A DNA stretch of 41,747 nucleotides from Eubacterium pyruvativorans (GCF_900102225.1 NZ_FNBF01000019.1:1-41747), one strand, 5' to 3'; shown: positions 17,053-24,737, counted from the first letter of the stretch. Notes: generated by a model not told the origin, from the letters alone. Made by a program: numbers and translations.

Positions 17053-18417
17053 ATGAGCAGCCATTCCTCCATCGAAAATATCTACCGCCTGGACGGACGG
17101 GTACCGGTCGGGAAAGCCATTCCCTTCGGTCTGCAGCATGTGCTGGCCATGTTCGTGGCGAACCTGACCCCGATCACCATGATTGCCGCCTCCGCCCGGC
17201 CGGCCCTGTCTCCGGCAGAAATCGGCATGCTGCTGCAGAACGCCATGTTCGTGGCGGGCATTGCGACCCTGATCCAGCTCTACCCCCTGTGGAGAGTCGG
17301 TTCGGGACTGCCTATCGTCATGGGAATCAGTTTCACCTTCGTGGCCGTGCTGGGATCCGTGGCAGCGAATTACGGCTATCCTGCCGTGGTCGGAGCGGTG
17401 CTCGCGGGAGGCATCTTCGAAGGAACACTGGGACTGTTTGCGAAATACTGGCGCCGGCTGATCTCTCCCATTGTGGCGGCCACGGTGGTGACGTCCATCG
17501 GCTATTCCTTGTTCAGCGTGGGGGCCCGCTCCTTCGGCGGGGGCTACGGGAAGGACTTCGGTTCCCCGAAGAATCTGATCATCGCTACGGTCACCCTGCT
17601 GGTCTGCCTGCTGTGGACCAGCCTCATGAAGGGATACAAGAAGCAGCTGTCCATTCTGGCAGGGCTGATCGTGGGATACATCCTGGCGGTTATTCTGGGG
17701 AAGGTGGACCTGTCCCAGATTCTGTCCGGCGGAATCGTGGCTTTCCCTCATCTGATGCCGTACAAGCCGGAATTCCACGGCAGTGCGATCTTCTCCACCT
17801 GCATCATTTTCCTGGTGTCTGCGGCGGAGACCATCGGGGATACCACGGCGCTGGTGAATGCCGGACTGAAGCGGGATATTCGGACAAAGGAAATCGCCGG
17901 GTCGATCGCCTGTGACGGATACGCCTCGGCCATCTCTTCCCTGTTCGGCACCCCGCCGGTGACTTCCTTCTCCCAGAACGTGGGGCTGATCAATATGACC
18001 GGGGTAGTGAACCGGTTCACGCTGATGACGGGAGCCTGTGTGATGATCGTCGCCGGACTGCTGCCTCCGGTGGGCAATTTCTTCGCCTCTCTGCCCCAGG
18101 CAGTGCTGGGGGGATGCACCATCATGATGTTCGGAACGATTCTGACTTCCGGCATTCAGATGATCGCCAAGTGCGGATTCAGTCAGCGGAACATCACCAT
18201 CGCATCCTTGTCCCTGGCGGTGGGCATCGGTTTCACCACTTCCGGAGAGACCGGGATCTGGCATGCGTTTCCGGAGCTGGCCCGATCCGTATTCGCCAAT
18301 AATGTGGTGGCGGTGGTATTCCTGATTGCCATTTTCCTGAATCTGGTTCTGCCGAAGGACATGGATATCCGGCGGGAGGAAGTCTCCGGCAGCCGGGATG
18401 AGAAGCCGGAGCAGTAG
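17053..18417 (+). CDS. NCS2 family nucleobase:cation symporter (uracil/xanthine permease)
   Basis: A 454-residue membrane transporter importing uracil, xanthine or uric acid with H+ or Na+. It shows PFGLQHVLAMFVANLTP at the N-terminus. The substrate-site glutamate is E259 in SAAETIGDTTA. The NCS2 signature QNVGLINMTG starts at Q308. QHVLAMF and the length fit UraA/PbuX-type proteins; which base is moved cannot be decided. xpt lies about 5 kb downstream on the same strand, weakly favouring xanthine. ATG 17053 has AGAAAGGA immediately upstream; longer in-frame starts lack a ribosome site. Confidence 0.9.
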   Translation: MSSHSSIENIYRLDGRVPVGKAIPFGLQHVLAMFVANLTPITMIAASARPALSPAEIGMLLQNAMFVAGIATLIQLYPLWRVGSGLPIVMGISFTFVAVLGSVAANYGYPAVVGAVLAGGIFEGTLGLFAKYWRRLISPIVAATVVTSIGYSLFSVGARSFGGGYGKDFGSPKNLIIATVTLLVCLLWTSLMKGYKKQLSILAGLIVGYILAVILGKVDLSQILSGGIVAFPHLMPYKPEFHGSAIFSTCIIFLVSAAETIGDTTALVNAGLKRDIRTKEIAGSIACDGYASAISSLFGTPPVTSFSQNVGLINMTGVVNRFTLMTGACVMIVAGLLPPVGNFFASLPQAVLGGCTIMMFGTILTSGIQMIAKCGFSQRNITIASLSLAVGIGFTTSGETGIWHAFPELARSVFANNVVAVVFLIAIFLNLVLPKDMDIRREEVSGSRDEKPEQ

Positions 18418-18450
18418 GAGCCCCTGCCTGTGGACGAACGGGCGTGAGGA

Positions 18451-18480
18451 GCCGCGGGGAGACCCGCGGCTGTTTTTTTT
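18451..18480 (+). terminator. Intrinsic terminator of the fba-permease unit
   Basis: GCCGCGGG (18451-18458), GAGA tetraloop, CCCGCGGC (18463-18470), TG, then eight T (18473-18480). Confidence 0.95.
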
Positions 18481-18545
18481 GTCGAAATATGTTACAATAA
18501 TAATTCAATTGACGATGTGCCGCAGTGCGGGAGAAAGGGGGCCGA

Positions 18546-19223
18546 ATGGCAGGAAAAACAGAACGGCAGCTGGCGGATTCATTGAAGAAGCTGCTGACGA
18601 GGAAGACCCTCGACCGAATCACGGTGCGGGACATCACGGATGACTGCGGTGTGAACCGGCAGACGTTCTACTATCATTTCCACGATGTATACGATCTGGT
18701 GGAATGGATGTTCCGGCAGGCGGCGGAAATGTATATGACGGAGGGGCCGGAGGATATGAACTGGCAGGAACTGACTGAGCGGATCATACGGTCTTTCCTG
18801 GAGGAGAAGTCTTTCATAATGAATACCTATTACTCCCTGGACCGCAGGCAGCTGGACCGCTTCCTGGGGCAGTTTCTGACCCCGGCGGTCTCCACCATGG
18901 CGGTGAATCTGCGGGACAGTCTGGAGATCGACATCAGTGAAGAGGACCAGGATATGGTGGTGCGGGTCATCACATACTCCGTGATCGGCAATTTGGCGGA
19001 GTGGATCGGCTCCGGTATGCCGGAACTGTCCCAGGAGAAGCGGGGGAAGCTGTTCCGGATCATGGACGGCACGCTGGAATATTCTTTGATGAAATTCGAC
19101 CGGAGTAAGGTATGGCTGCCGGAAAACGTGAAGGCGGAAGAGAGAAGCCGGCGTGAGGGAGCCGAACAGGGCGGGAAATCCGCCCCATGCGGAAGCAACG
19201 AAGAGAAAGAGCAGGAAGAGTAA
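18546..19223 (+). CDS. TetR/AcrR family transcriptional regulator
   Basis: A 225-residue DNA-binding repressor candidate. The N-terminal HTH runs from about residue 16 to 55, with ITVRDITDDCGVNRQTFYYHF, shown here as two parts of one motif (ITVRDIT and CGVNRQTFYYHF). This N-terminal pattern resembles the DhaS-like branch of TetR proteins, which has a C-terminal ligand domain of the TetR_C_8 type. The last 35 residues are charged and probably disordered. ATG 18546 follows GAGAAAGGGGG; GTG 18525 is an in-frame alternative. The stop is 3 bases before the next ATG, so regulator and radical-SAM-like gene form one operon. A ligand or target cannot be inferred. Confidence 0.88.
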   Translation: MAGKTERQLADSLKKLLTRKTLDRITVRDITDDCGVNRQTFYYHFHDVYDLVEWMFRQAAEMYMTEGPEDMNWQELTERIIRSFLEEKSFIMNTYYSLDRRQLDRFLGQFLTPAVSTMAVNLRDSLEIDISEEDQDMVVRVITYSVIGNLAEWIGSGMPELSQEKRGKLFRIMDGTLEYSLMKFDRSKVWLPENVKAEERSRREGAEQGGKSAPCGSNEEKEQEE

Positions 19224-19226
19224 GAC

Positions 19227-20282
19227 ATGAGCAGTGTGGGGAATGAAATCAAGAAACTGGGACTGATGTCCATGTACCATTTTCTGGAAACGGATCCGGA
19301 GAAGCATCTTCCGGAATTGCTGGACTGGCTGGATACTTATATGAGCCCGGACGTTCTGACGGAGCAGCGGAAAGTGTTCCGGAAGATTATTGAGGACAAG
19401 GATAACAACTGGTATCAGCTGCTGACCAGCCTGTGGACCGATATCGACGATGAAGTGCGGAAGACGCTGTTCGAGAATCTGATCATCAACGCCAATGCGC
19501 TGGCGGCCAGCAAGGCGAAGGAGAACCGGTTCCGGTTCGACTGTAATATTCCCTGGTCCATCGCCATTGATCTGGATAACGGGAAGGACAGTCTGGGATT
19601 CGACCTGTGGGATGATGTGATTGAACAGGCGAAGGAGCTGGGAACATTTGCCTTCCTGTTCCGGGGCGGTGAGCCGCTGGAGTCGAAGATGGAGATCATC
19701 GCACTCTGTAATAAGCATCAGGACTGCGAATTCACGGTCATCACAGACGGGGAAGGGATTGATGAGGACTTCTGCCGTCAGATTCTGCGGGTGAAGAATC
19801 TGTTCGTCACCCTGAAAGTGAAGGACACTGTGATGGGTGAACGGCTGTCCGGGAAGACGGATCTGATGCGCAGAATGAAGATTCCGTATGCGGTGTCCTG
19901 TCTCTATTCCGGAGAGAACCAGGACCGTTTCGATACGGATGAATTCTTCCGGGACCTGGTGCGGCACGGGGTCCGGCTTGCCTTCCTGATCTCCTGCCTG
20001 CCGGATGAGGCGGACCGGGTCTACCGCCGCTCGGTGGAGGTCCGTCAGACGATGCCGATTATGACGGTGCATTTCTGCAAGGACCGGAAACTGATCGGCG
20101 GCTGTGTGGCCGGCGGCCGGTACTTCTGCCAGATTGCGGCGAACGGCGACGTGGAGCCTTGTTTCTTTGTAAACAGCTCAGATCGGAATATCTGCACATC
20201 TTCTCTGCTGGAAGCCTACCGGGGCCCGTGCTTCATGAAGTATCACGGAGAAACTGCGCCTCCGTGCCCTGCGGTGAAATAG
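19227..20282 (+). CDS. Radical-SAM/SPASM-like protein lacking the CxxxCxxC cluster motif and C-terminally short
   Basis: A 351-residue homologue of a clostridial radical SAM protein family. Family features seen: the N-terminal helical domain (DNNWYQLLTSLWTDIDDEV), CNIPW (from C106), GGEP (147-150, SAM amino-group loop), the GISC/AVSC-type strand, and the C-terminal GGCVAGGR, then AANGDVEPC with SLLEAYRGPCF (C293, C301, C312). As I recall it, the family has a segment of the type PTSACNLHCTGCWAAEYG between CNIPW-I-D and the next helix. Here that segment is absent and the chain runs directly from AIDLDNGKDS into FDLWDDVIEQAKELG. Without it no SAM-cleaving [4Fe-4S] cluster can form. About 50-60 residues of the usual C-terminus also seem missing. 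The frame is intact and well translated (AGGAAGAG before ATG 19227), so a maintained non-enzymatic or repurposed protein is possible; early decay is the alternative. Confidence 0.75.
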   Translation: MSSVGNEIKKLGLMSMYHFLETDPEKHLPELLDWLDTYMSPDVLTEQRKVFRKIIEDKDNNWYQLLTSLWTDIDDEVRKTLFENLIINANALAASKAKENRFRFDCNIPWSIAIDLDNGKDSLGFDLWDDVIEQAKELGTFAFLFRGGEPLESKMEIIALCNKHQDCEFTVITDGEGIDEDFCRQILRVKNLFVTLKVKDTVMGERLSGKTDLMRRMKIPYAVSCLYSGENQDRFDTDEFFRDLVRHGVRLAFLISCLPDEADRVYRRSVEVRQTMPIMTVHFCKDRKLIGGCVAGGRYFCQIAANGDVEPCFFVNSSDRNICTSSLLEAYRGPCFMKYHGETAPPCPAVK

Positions 20283-20345
20283 TTGTTTTTTTGCGAAACA
20301 ATACCTTTGATCCGTTGCTTTTTTACGAGACAATACGCTTGATCC
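20282..20345 (+). repeat. Tandem 2 x 32-bp imperfect direct repeat
   Basis: Two adjacent 32-base copies (20282-20313 and 20314-20345) match at 27 of 32 positions. Each has the form GTTG, a T tract, a GAAACAATAC-like core and TTGATCC. The first copy begins at the last base of the stop codon of the radical-SAM-like gene. The T tracts may end transcription. The second copy contains GAGACA, a possible weak -35 for TAAAAT at 20351-20356 ahead of the Na/Pi gene. Confidence 0.75.
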
Positions 20346-20419
20346 CATGGTAAAATAGGCGTGCCTGTGAGGGCGAAAGTGAAATCAATGACGGATGGGC
20401 ATGGAGGGAAACACGTTAG

Positions 20420-22213
20420 ATGGATATTTTTTCTTTTTTCACACTGTTCGGCGGACTGGCGTTCTTCCTGTACGGCATGACGATCATGTCGTCCAGTCTG
20501 GAGAAGGTTGCCGGCGGTAAGATGGAGGTTATTCTGAATAAGATGACCTCCAATAAATATATGGGGCTTCTGCTGGGAGCGGTTATCACCATTGCGATTC
20601 AGAGTTCTTCGGCGGTTACCGTCATGCTGGTGGGTCTGGTCAACTCGGGGATTATGGATATCTCCAATACCATCGGCGTGATTATGGGTTCGAACATCGG
20701 AACCACCGTCACGGCATGGATCATGAGTATGATCGGCATCTCCAGCAGCAACGTATTCGTCCGGATGCTGAAGCCGGAATCCTTCAGTCCGATCATGGCG
20801 CTGGTCGGCATCATCATGGTGATGACGGGGAAGACGAACAAGAAACGGGATATCGGAACAATTCTGATCGGTTTCGCAATCCTGATGTACGGAATGAAAT
20901 TCATGAGTGATTCCGTGTCGCCGCTGGCAGATGACCCGCGGTTTGAGACGATGATGGCCCATTTCACGAACCCGCTTCTGGGCATTCTGGTGGGTCTGGG
21001 TGTCACGGCGGTGATTCAGAGTTCCGCCGCATCGGTGGGTATGCTGCAGGCTCTGGCCATGACGGGCCAGATCACCTGGGGGATGGCCATTCCGATCATC
21101 ATGGGACAGAACATCGGTACCTGCGCCACTGCGCTGATTTCCAGTATCGGCGTCAACCGCAATGCGAAGCGGGTGACGGTGCTGCATATCCTGTTCAATG
21201 TCATCGGTACGGTGCTCTTCATGGCGGCATATTTCATCGGGTACGGATTCCTGAACCGGGTGCTGCTGGACAAGACCATCAATCCGGTGGAAATCGCATT
21301 GTTCCACAGTATCTTCAACATCACCACCACGGTGATCCTGCTGCCGTTCACCGGGAAACTGGTGGCGATTTCCAAGCGGGTGATCAAGACCGAGGACCGC
21401 AGTGTGGCCTTCCTGGACGAGAGACTGCTGAACACGCCGACCGTTGCGGTGGCGGAATGTAACCGCCAGACCGACGAAATGGGACGGATGGCGCTTCGTT
21501 CCCTTCATATGGCGCTGGAACTGCTGAGTGCCTGGGATGAACAGAAGGCTCAGACCGTCCGGGATCTGGAACGGGAAGTGGATGAATATGAAGACCATAT
21601 CGGCACCTTCCTGGTGAAGGTTTCCGCACTGGACCTGACGGAAGCCGATTCGGCGGAAGTGTCGAAGATGCTGCATTCCATCACGGAATTCGAACGGATC
21701 AGCGACCACGCTCTGAATATTGTGGAAACTGCAGTGGAGATTCACGAGAAGGACGTCCGGTTCTCCGAAGAGGGGGACACAGAAGTTCGGGTCCTGGTCC
21801 GGGCGCTGATGGAAATCTCGAGTATTGCTTTCCAGGCTTACTTCGATTCTGATGTGGAGGGCGCCAAGGCGGTGGAACCGCTGGAGGAAGTCATCGACAA
21901 GCTGACCGAGAAGATTAAGGTGCATCACGTGGACCGTCTCCAGAAGGGCGTCTGCACCATCGCCAACGGGTTCGTGCTGACGGATCTGATGAACGATGTG
22001 GAGCGTGTGTCGGACCACTGTTCCAACCTGGCGCTGGGGGTCATCGAACTGGCGGACGATGCCTTCGATGTGCATGAGTACCAGGAAGAGAATCTGAACA
22101 TGTCGAATCCGGAATTCCGGGCGAAGTACCAGGAATACAAGAAGAAATACGAACTTCCTCACCGGAATCGGAAGCAGCATTCCGGCAGAAGTGCGGAGGA
22201 GAAGGCGAAATAA
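20420..22213 (+). CDS. Na/Pi cotransporter family protein with C-terminal PhoU-like domain
   Basis: A 597-residue protein. The N-terminal half (about 1-310) has two inverted repeats typical of Na+/phosphate cotransporter II, each with a QSS motif (QSSSA at 61, QSSAAS at 200) and GSNIGTT / GQNIGTC. The C-terminal part (about 340-560) is a helical PhoU-like domain, with ISDHALNIVE and RVSDHCSNLA as its two metal-contact E/DxxxD-type helices. This is the usual NptA/YjbB architecture, moving phosphate across the membrane with Na+. The start follows GGAGGG. No pho box or two-component genes are adjacent. Import or export direction is not clear from sequence. Confidence 0.93.
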   Translation: MDIFSFFTLFGGLAFFLYGMTIMSSSLEKVAGGKMEVILNKMTSNKYMGLLLGAVITIAIQSSSAVTVMLVGLVNSGIMDISNTIGVIMGSNIGTTVTAWIMSMIGISSSNVFVRMLKPESFSPIMALVGIIMVMTGKTNKKRDIGTILIGFAILMYGMKFMSDSVSPLADDPRFETMMAHFTNPLLGILVGLGVTAVIQSSAASVGMLQALAMTGQITWGMAIPIIMGQNIGTCATALISSIGVNRNAKRVTVLHILFNVIGTVLFMAAYFIGYGFLNRVLLDKTINPVEIALFHSIFNITTTVILLPFTGKLVAISKRVIKTEDRSVAFLDERLLNTPTVAVAECNRQTDEMGRMALRSLHMALELLSAWDEQKAQTVRDLEREVDEYEDHIGTFLVKVSALDLTEADSAEVSKMLHSITEFERISDHALNIVETAVEIHEKDVRFSEEGDTEVRVLVRALMEISSIAFQAYFDSDVEGAKAVEPLEEVIDKLTEKIKVHHVDRLQKGVCTIANGFVLTDLMNDVERVSDHCSNLALGVIELADDAFDVHEYQEENLNMSNPEFRAKYQEYKKKYELPHRNRKQHSGRSAEEKAK

Positions 22214-22222
22214 TGAAAGCGT

Positions 22223-22246
22223 ACGGGGGCAGCTGCCCCCGTTTTT
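22223..22246 (+). terminator. Intrinsic terminator of the Na/Pi gene
   Basis: GGGGGC, AGCT loop, GCCCCC, extended by ACG/CGT (22223-22242), then T (22242-22246). The stem is a perfect palindrome. Confidence 0.92.
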
Positions 22247-22268
22247 CTCGCCTGCGCTGGATCTGCAT

Positions 22269-22308
22269 ACCGCATCGCAGCGGTTCCCCGGAAGCGGTGC
22301 GATGCGGT
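22269..22308. repeat. 11-bp inverted repeat upstream of mreB
   Basis: ACCGCATCGCA (22269-22279) and TGCGATGCGGT (22298-22308) are perfect complements with an 18-base loop. No T run follows. It lies between the preceding terminator and the mreB promoter. Confidence 0.7.
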
Positions 22309-22329
22309 TGTCAGAAATCGCCGGAACGC

Positions 22330-22358
22330 TTGAAAACCGCCCATAATATGTATATAAT
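22330..22358 (+). promoter_or_regulatory. Promoter of mreB
   Basis: TTGAAA (22330-22335), 17-base spacer, perfect TATAAT (22353-22358); about 40 bases of leader. Confidence 0.85.
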
Positions 22359-22404
22359 TATGTGGTATATTTTTTCGGACACGAAACACTAAGGAGATAG
22401 AAAC

Positions 22405-23439
22405 ATGGCGACTAAAGTTGGAATCGATCTTGGTACAGCCAATGTGCTGGTTTATATCAAGGGGAAGGGAATCGTACTGAATGAGCCTTCCGTAGTCGCG
22501 GTCAACCGTGATACGGATGAGATCCTGGCAATCGGGGAAGAGGCCCGTCAGATGCTGGGCAGAACGCCGGCGAATATCACGGCGGCGAAGCCGCTGAAGG
22601 ACGGCGTGATCTCGGATTACGACATCACGGAGAGAATGCTGAAGTATTTCATCCGGAAGACCTGCGGTTCGTCCCGGTTCTTCAAACCGGTGATCATGGT
22701 TTGTGTGCCGAGCGGTGTCACAGAGGTAGAGAAGCGGGCCGTCCGGGAAGCCGCCATCATGGCCGGAGGCAAGGAAGTGTATCTGATGGAAGAGCCTCTG
22801 GCTGCTGCCATCGGTGCCGGCATGGATGTCACAGAGCCTTCCGGGAAGATGGTTATCGACATCGGCGGCGGCACGACAGATATCGCCGTCATTGCGCTGG
22901 GAGGCATCGTCACCAGCGCTTCCGTCAAGATGGCAGGGGACAAATTCGACGAGTACATCGTCCGCTACATGCGGAAGGTGCATAAGCTGTACATCGGTGA
23001 GCGTACCGGTGAGGATATCAAGAAAGCGATCGGCACGGCTTATCCGCGGGAAGAGGAAGTCTCCATGGAATGCCGGGGCCGTGACCTGGTGACCGGCCTG
23101 CCGAAAACTGTCACCATCACTTCGGAAGAAATGATGGAAGCAATCGAGGAGCCGGTGAATACCATCTGCGAATCAATCCACGGAGTTCTGGAACAGACGC
23201 CGCCGGAACTGGCTGCGGACATCAGCAACGAAGGAATCATGCTCACCGGCGGCGGTGCGCTGCTCTACGGCATGGACCAGAAAGTGAAGGAGCGCACGGG
23301 CATGGAAGTGAAAGTTGCGGAGGATCCGAAGTCCTGTGTGGCGATCGGCACCGGCAAGGCGCTGGACGAGCTGGACCGTCTCCAGGAGCTGAGCATGAAT
23401 CAACGGGGGCCGCGTTATTCCAAGCGGGGCCGCCGGTAG
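22405..23439 (+). CDS. mreB: Rod shape-determining protein, MreB/Mbl actin homologue
   Basis: A 344-residue bacterial actin that polymerises under the membrane and guides elongation-mode peptidoglycan synthesis. ATPase motifs: phosphate 1 GIDLGTANV (6-14), phosphate 2 DIGGGTTDIA (from D152), and the adenosine motif LTGGGALLYGMD. EEPLAAAIGAG and MAGDKFDEYI are typical of the family. ATG 22405 follows AAGGAGA. There is no mreC or mreD alongside, so this may be the stand-alone Mbl/MreBH-type paralogue. A basic tail (RGPRYSKRGRR) could help membrane contact. Its own promoter and the intergenic distance to xpt (94 bases, no U-rich terminator) leave cotranscription with xpt possible. Confidence 0.94.
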   Translation: MATKVGIDLGTANVLVYIKGKGIVLNEPSVVAVNRDTDEILAIGEEARQMLGRTPANITAAKPLKDGVISDYDITERMLKYFIRKTCGSSRFFKPVIMVCVPSGVTEVEKRAVREAAIMAGGKEVYLMEEPLAAAIGAGMDVTEPSGKMVIDIGGGTTDIAVIALGGIVTSASVKMAGDKFDEYIVRYMRKVHKLYIGERTGEDIKKAIGTAYPREEEVSMECRGRDLVTGLPKTVTITSEEMMEAIEEPVNTICESIHGVLEQTPPELAADISNEGIMLTGGGALLYGMDQKVKERTGMEVKVAEDPKSCVAIGTGKALDELDRLQELSMNQRGPRYSKRGRR

Positions 23440-23533
23440 TATTCGGCACGGCGGCGCTCGCCGCCGGGTGCGCCCGGTACCGACGAACGGAAGAGGACGA
23501 TAGCGTATCACAGACAGGACAGACAGGATTAAT
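23440..23533 (+). other. mreB-xpt spacer with hairpins and a 9-bp tandem repeat
   Basis: Contains GGCGGC/GCCGCC and CCGGG/CCCGG hairpins without T runs, and an exact 9-base tandem repeat ACAGACAGG (23510-23518, 23519-23527) whose second copy supplies the xpt ribosome site. No purine-riboswitch core is visible. Confidence 0.55.
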
Positions 23534-24106
23534 ATGGAATTTATGGAACGGCGCATCCTCGAAGAAGGGGAAGTGCGCGAGGGAAATGTATTGAAAGTCG
23601 GATCCTTCCTGAATCATCAGCTGGACATCGGTCTGCTGGAAGAGGTGGGAGAAGCGTTCTACGAGAAGTACCGGGGTGCCGGTATCACGAAGGTACTGAC
23701 CATCGAGGCCTCCGGCATTGCGATTGCCTGCCTCACCGCCCAGAAGTTCGGCGTGCCGGTGGTTTTCGCGAAGAAATCAAAAAGCCGCAATCTGGATGAC
23801 GATGTCTACACGGCGGAAGTCTACTCCTACACCCATCAGACGACGAACCGGGTGACCCTGTCGAAGCGTTTTCTGACTTCGGCAGATAACGTTCTGATTG
23901 TAGATGATTTCCTGGCCAACGGAAAGGCCATGGAGGGACTGCTGGATGTCTGCAGTCAGGCGGGTGCATCTGTGGCCGGCATCGGCATCTGCATCGAGAA
24001 GGGATTCCAGCCCGGCGGAGCGAGACTCCGGTCCAAGGGCTACAACGTCACCAGTCTGGCCATTGTGGAGTCCATGGAAAATGGAAATATTGTATTTCGC
24101 AAATAG
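23534..24106 (+). CDS. xpt: Xanthine phosphoribosyltransferase
   Basis: A 190-residue purine salvage enzyme, converting xanthine and PRPP to XMP. The PRPP-binding loop VLIVDDFLANGKA and the N-terminal FLNHQLD segment are characteristic of Xpt rather than of adenine or hypoxanthine enzymes. FAKKSKSRNL matches the flexible substrate loop. ATG 23534 follows AGGA at 23525; ATG 23543 is a possible alternative. The gene ends in a good terminator. In Bacilli xpt is often riboswitch-controlled and paired with pbuX; here neither is adjacent, though an NCS2 permease lies about 5 kb upstream. Confidence 0.94.
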   Translation: MEFMERRILEEGEVREGNVLKVGSFLNHQLDIGLLEEVGEAFYEKYRGAGITKVLTIEASGIAIACLTAQKFGVPVVFAKKSKSRNLDDDVYTAEVYSYTHQTTNRVTLSKRFLTSADNVLIVDDFLANGKAMEGLLDVCSQAGASVAGIGICIEKGFQPGGARLRSKGYNVTSLAIVESMENGNIVFRK

Positions 24107-24135
24107 GCGATGAGAAGCTTGATAAGCGGATTGGA

Positions 24136-24175
24136 GCAGCTGTACGAGGCGGAGCCTTCGTGCGGCTGCTTTTTT
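24136..24175 (+). terminator. Intrinsic terminator of xpt
   Basis: GCAGCTGTACGAGGC (24136-24150) pairs with GCCTTCGTGCGGCTGC (24154-24169), with G-T pairs and one bulge, followed by six T (24170-24175). Confidence 0.88.
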
Positions 24176-24200
24176 CGTGCGGCGGGGCGGTGCGGTGGAT

Positions 24201-24270
24201 CAATGAGTATGCGGTCGACGTCAGGCAATGAGTATGCGGTCGACCAAGGCGGGGTCGGTCGACCAAGGCG
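24201..24270 (+). repeat. GTCGAC-centred direct repeats
   Basis: CAATGAGTATGCGGTCGAC occurs at 24201-24219 and again at 24226-24244 (period 25). GGTCGACCAAGGCG occurs at 24238-24251 and 24257-24270 (period 19), overlapping the second copy of the first repeat. Three GTCGAC palindromes result (24214, 24239, 24258). Confidence 0.9.
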
Positions 24271-24284
24271 AGGCGGTCGTCCGG

Positions 24285-24325
24285 GCGGGTGCGAGATGAA
24301 CAAAAAACATGATTATCGCACCCGC
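24285..24325. repeat. Inverted GGTGCGA pair 1
   Basis: Arms GCGGGTGCGA (24285-24294) and TCGCACCCGC (24316-24325) are perfect 10-bp complements with a 21-base AT-rich loop. Confidence 0.88.
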
Positions 24326-24600
24326 TGGAGAGGCGTTCAGCCGGAAATCCCGGGCGACACGATTCGGAGGGGTGCGGAAATGGGAAAAACACTTATTTCG
24401 CATTCGGCTCTTGAAAGAAGTAGTTTGGAAACCGGAGAAATTATACTCATCCCATCAGTCTTGTAAGACGTTCGTCGTTTTATCTTCCGGTGATCTGAGA
24501 AATAAAAATGTGTCTGGGCTGATCGGCAAATTGTTGGGAGAATATTTGGATAACTCATGAACGGTGCATGCGATTTTTGCCGGAAGATGCCGGCGGCCAG

Positions 24601-24634
24601 GGTGCGAAAACTCCAGTTTCTGTGATATCGCACC
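24601..24634. repeat. Inverted GGTGCGA pair 2
   Basis: Arms GGTGCGA (24601-24607) and TCGCACC (24628-24634), loop of 20 bases, nearly the same geometry as pair 1. Confidence 0.85.
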
Positions 24635-24675
24635 ATCGAGGCCGGCAGAAATAAATTAATCAAGTCAAAATTTAA

Positions 24676-24737
24676 TTTTCGCACCCTGGAAATCCGGATT
24701 ATGGTGCGAAAACAGCCCGAATGACCGATTCCGCACC
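24676..24737. repeat. Inverted GGTGCGAAAA pairs 3 and 4 (shared half-site)
   Basis: TTTTCGCACC (24676-24685) is a perfect 10-bp complement of GGTGCGAAAA (24703-24712). The latter can also pair through GGTGCG with CGCACC at 24732-24737. The two hairpins are mutually exclusive if transcribed. Confidence 0.85.

Noticed and set aside
19542-19680. A frameshift or sequencing error hiding the CxxxCxxC motif of the radical-SAM-like gene
   Set aside because: The frame is continuous from CNIPW to GGEP. The distance (about 41 residues) is too short to contain the missing segment, and neither alternative plus-strand frame there shows a CxxxCxxC.
23440-23533. Possible purine riboswitch before xpt
   Set aside because: The spacer is only 94 bases and lacks the conserved junction and loop sequences of the purine aptamer.
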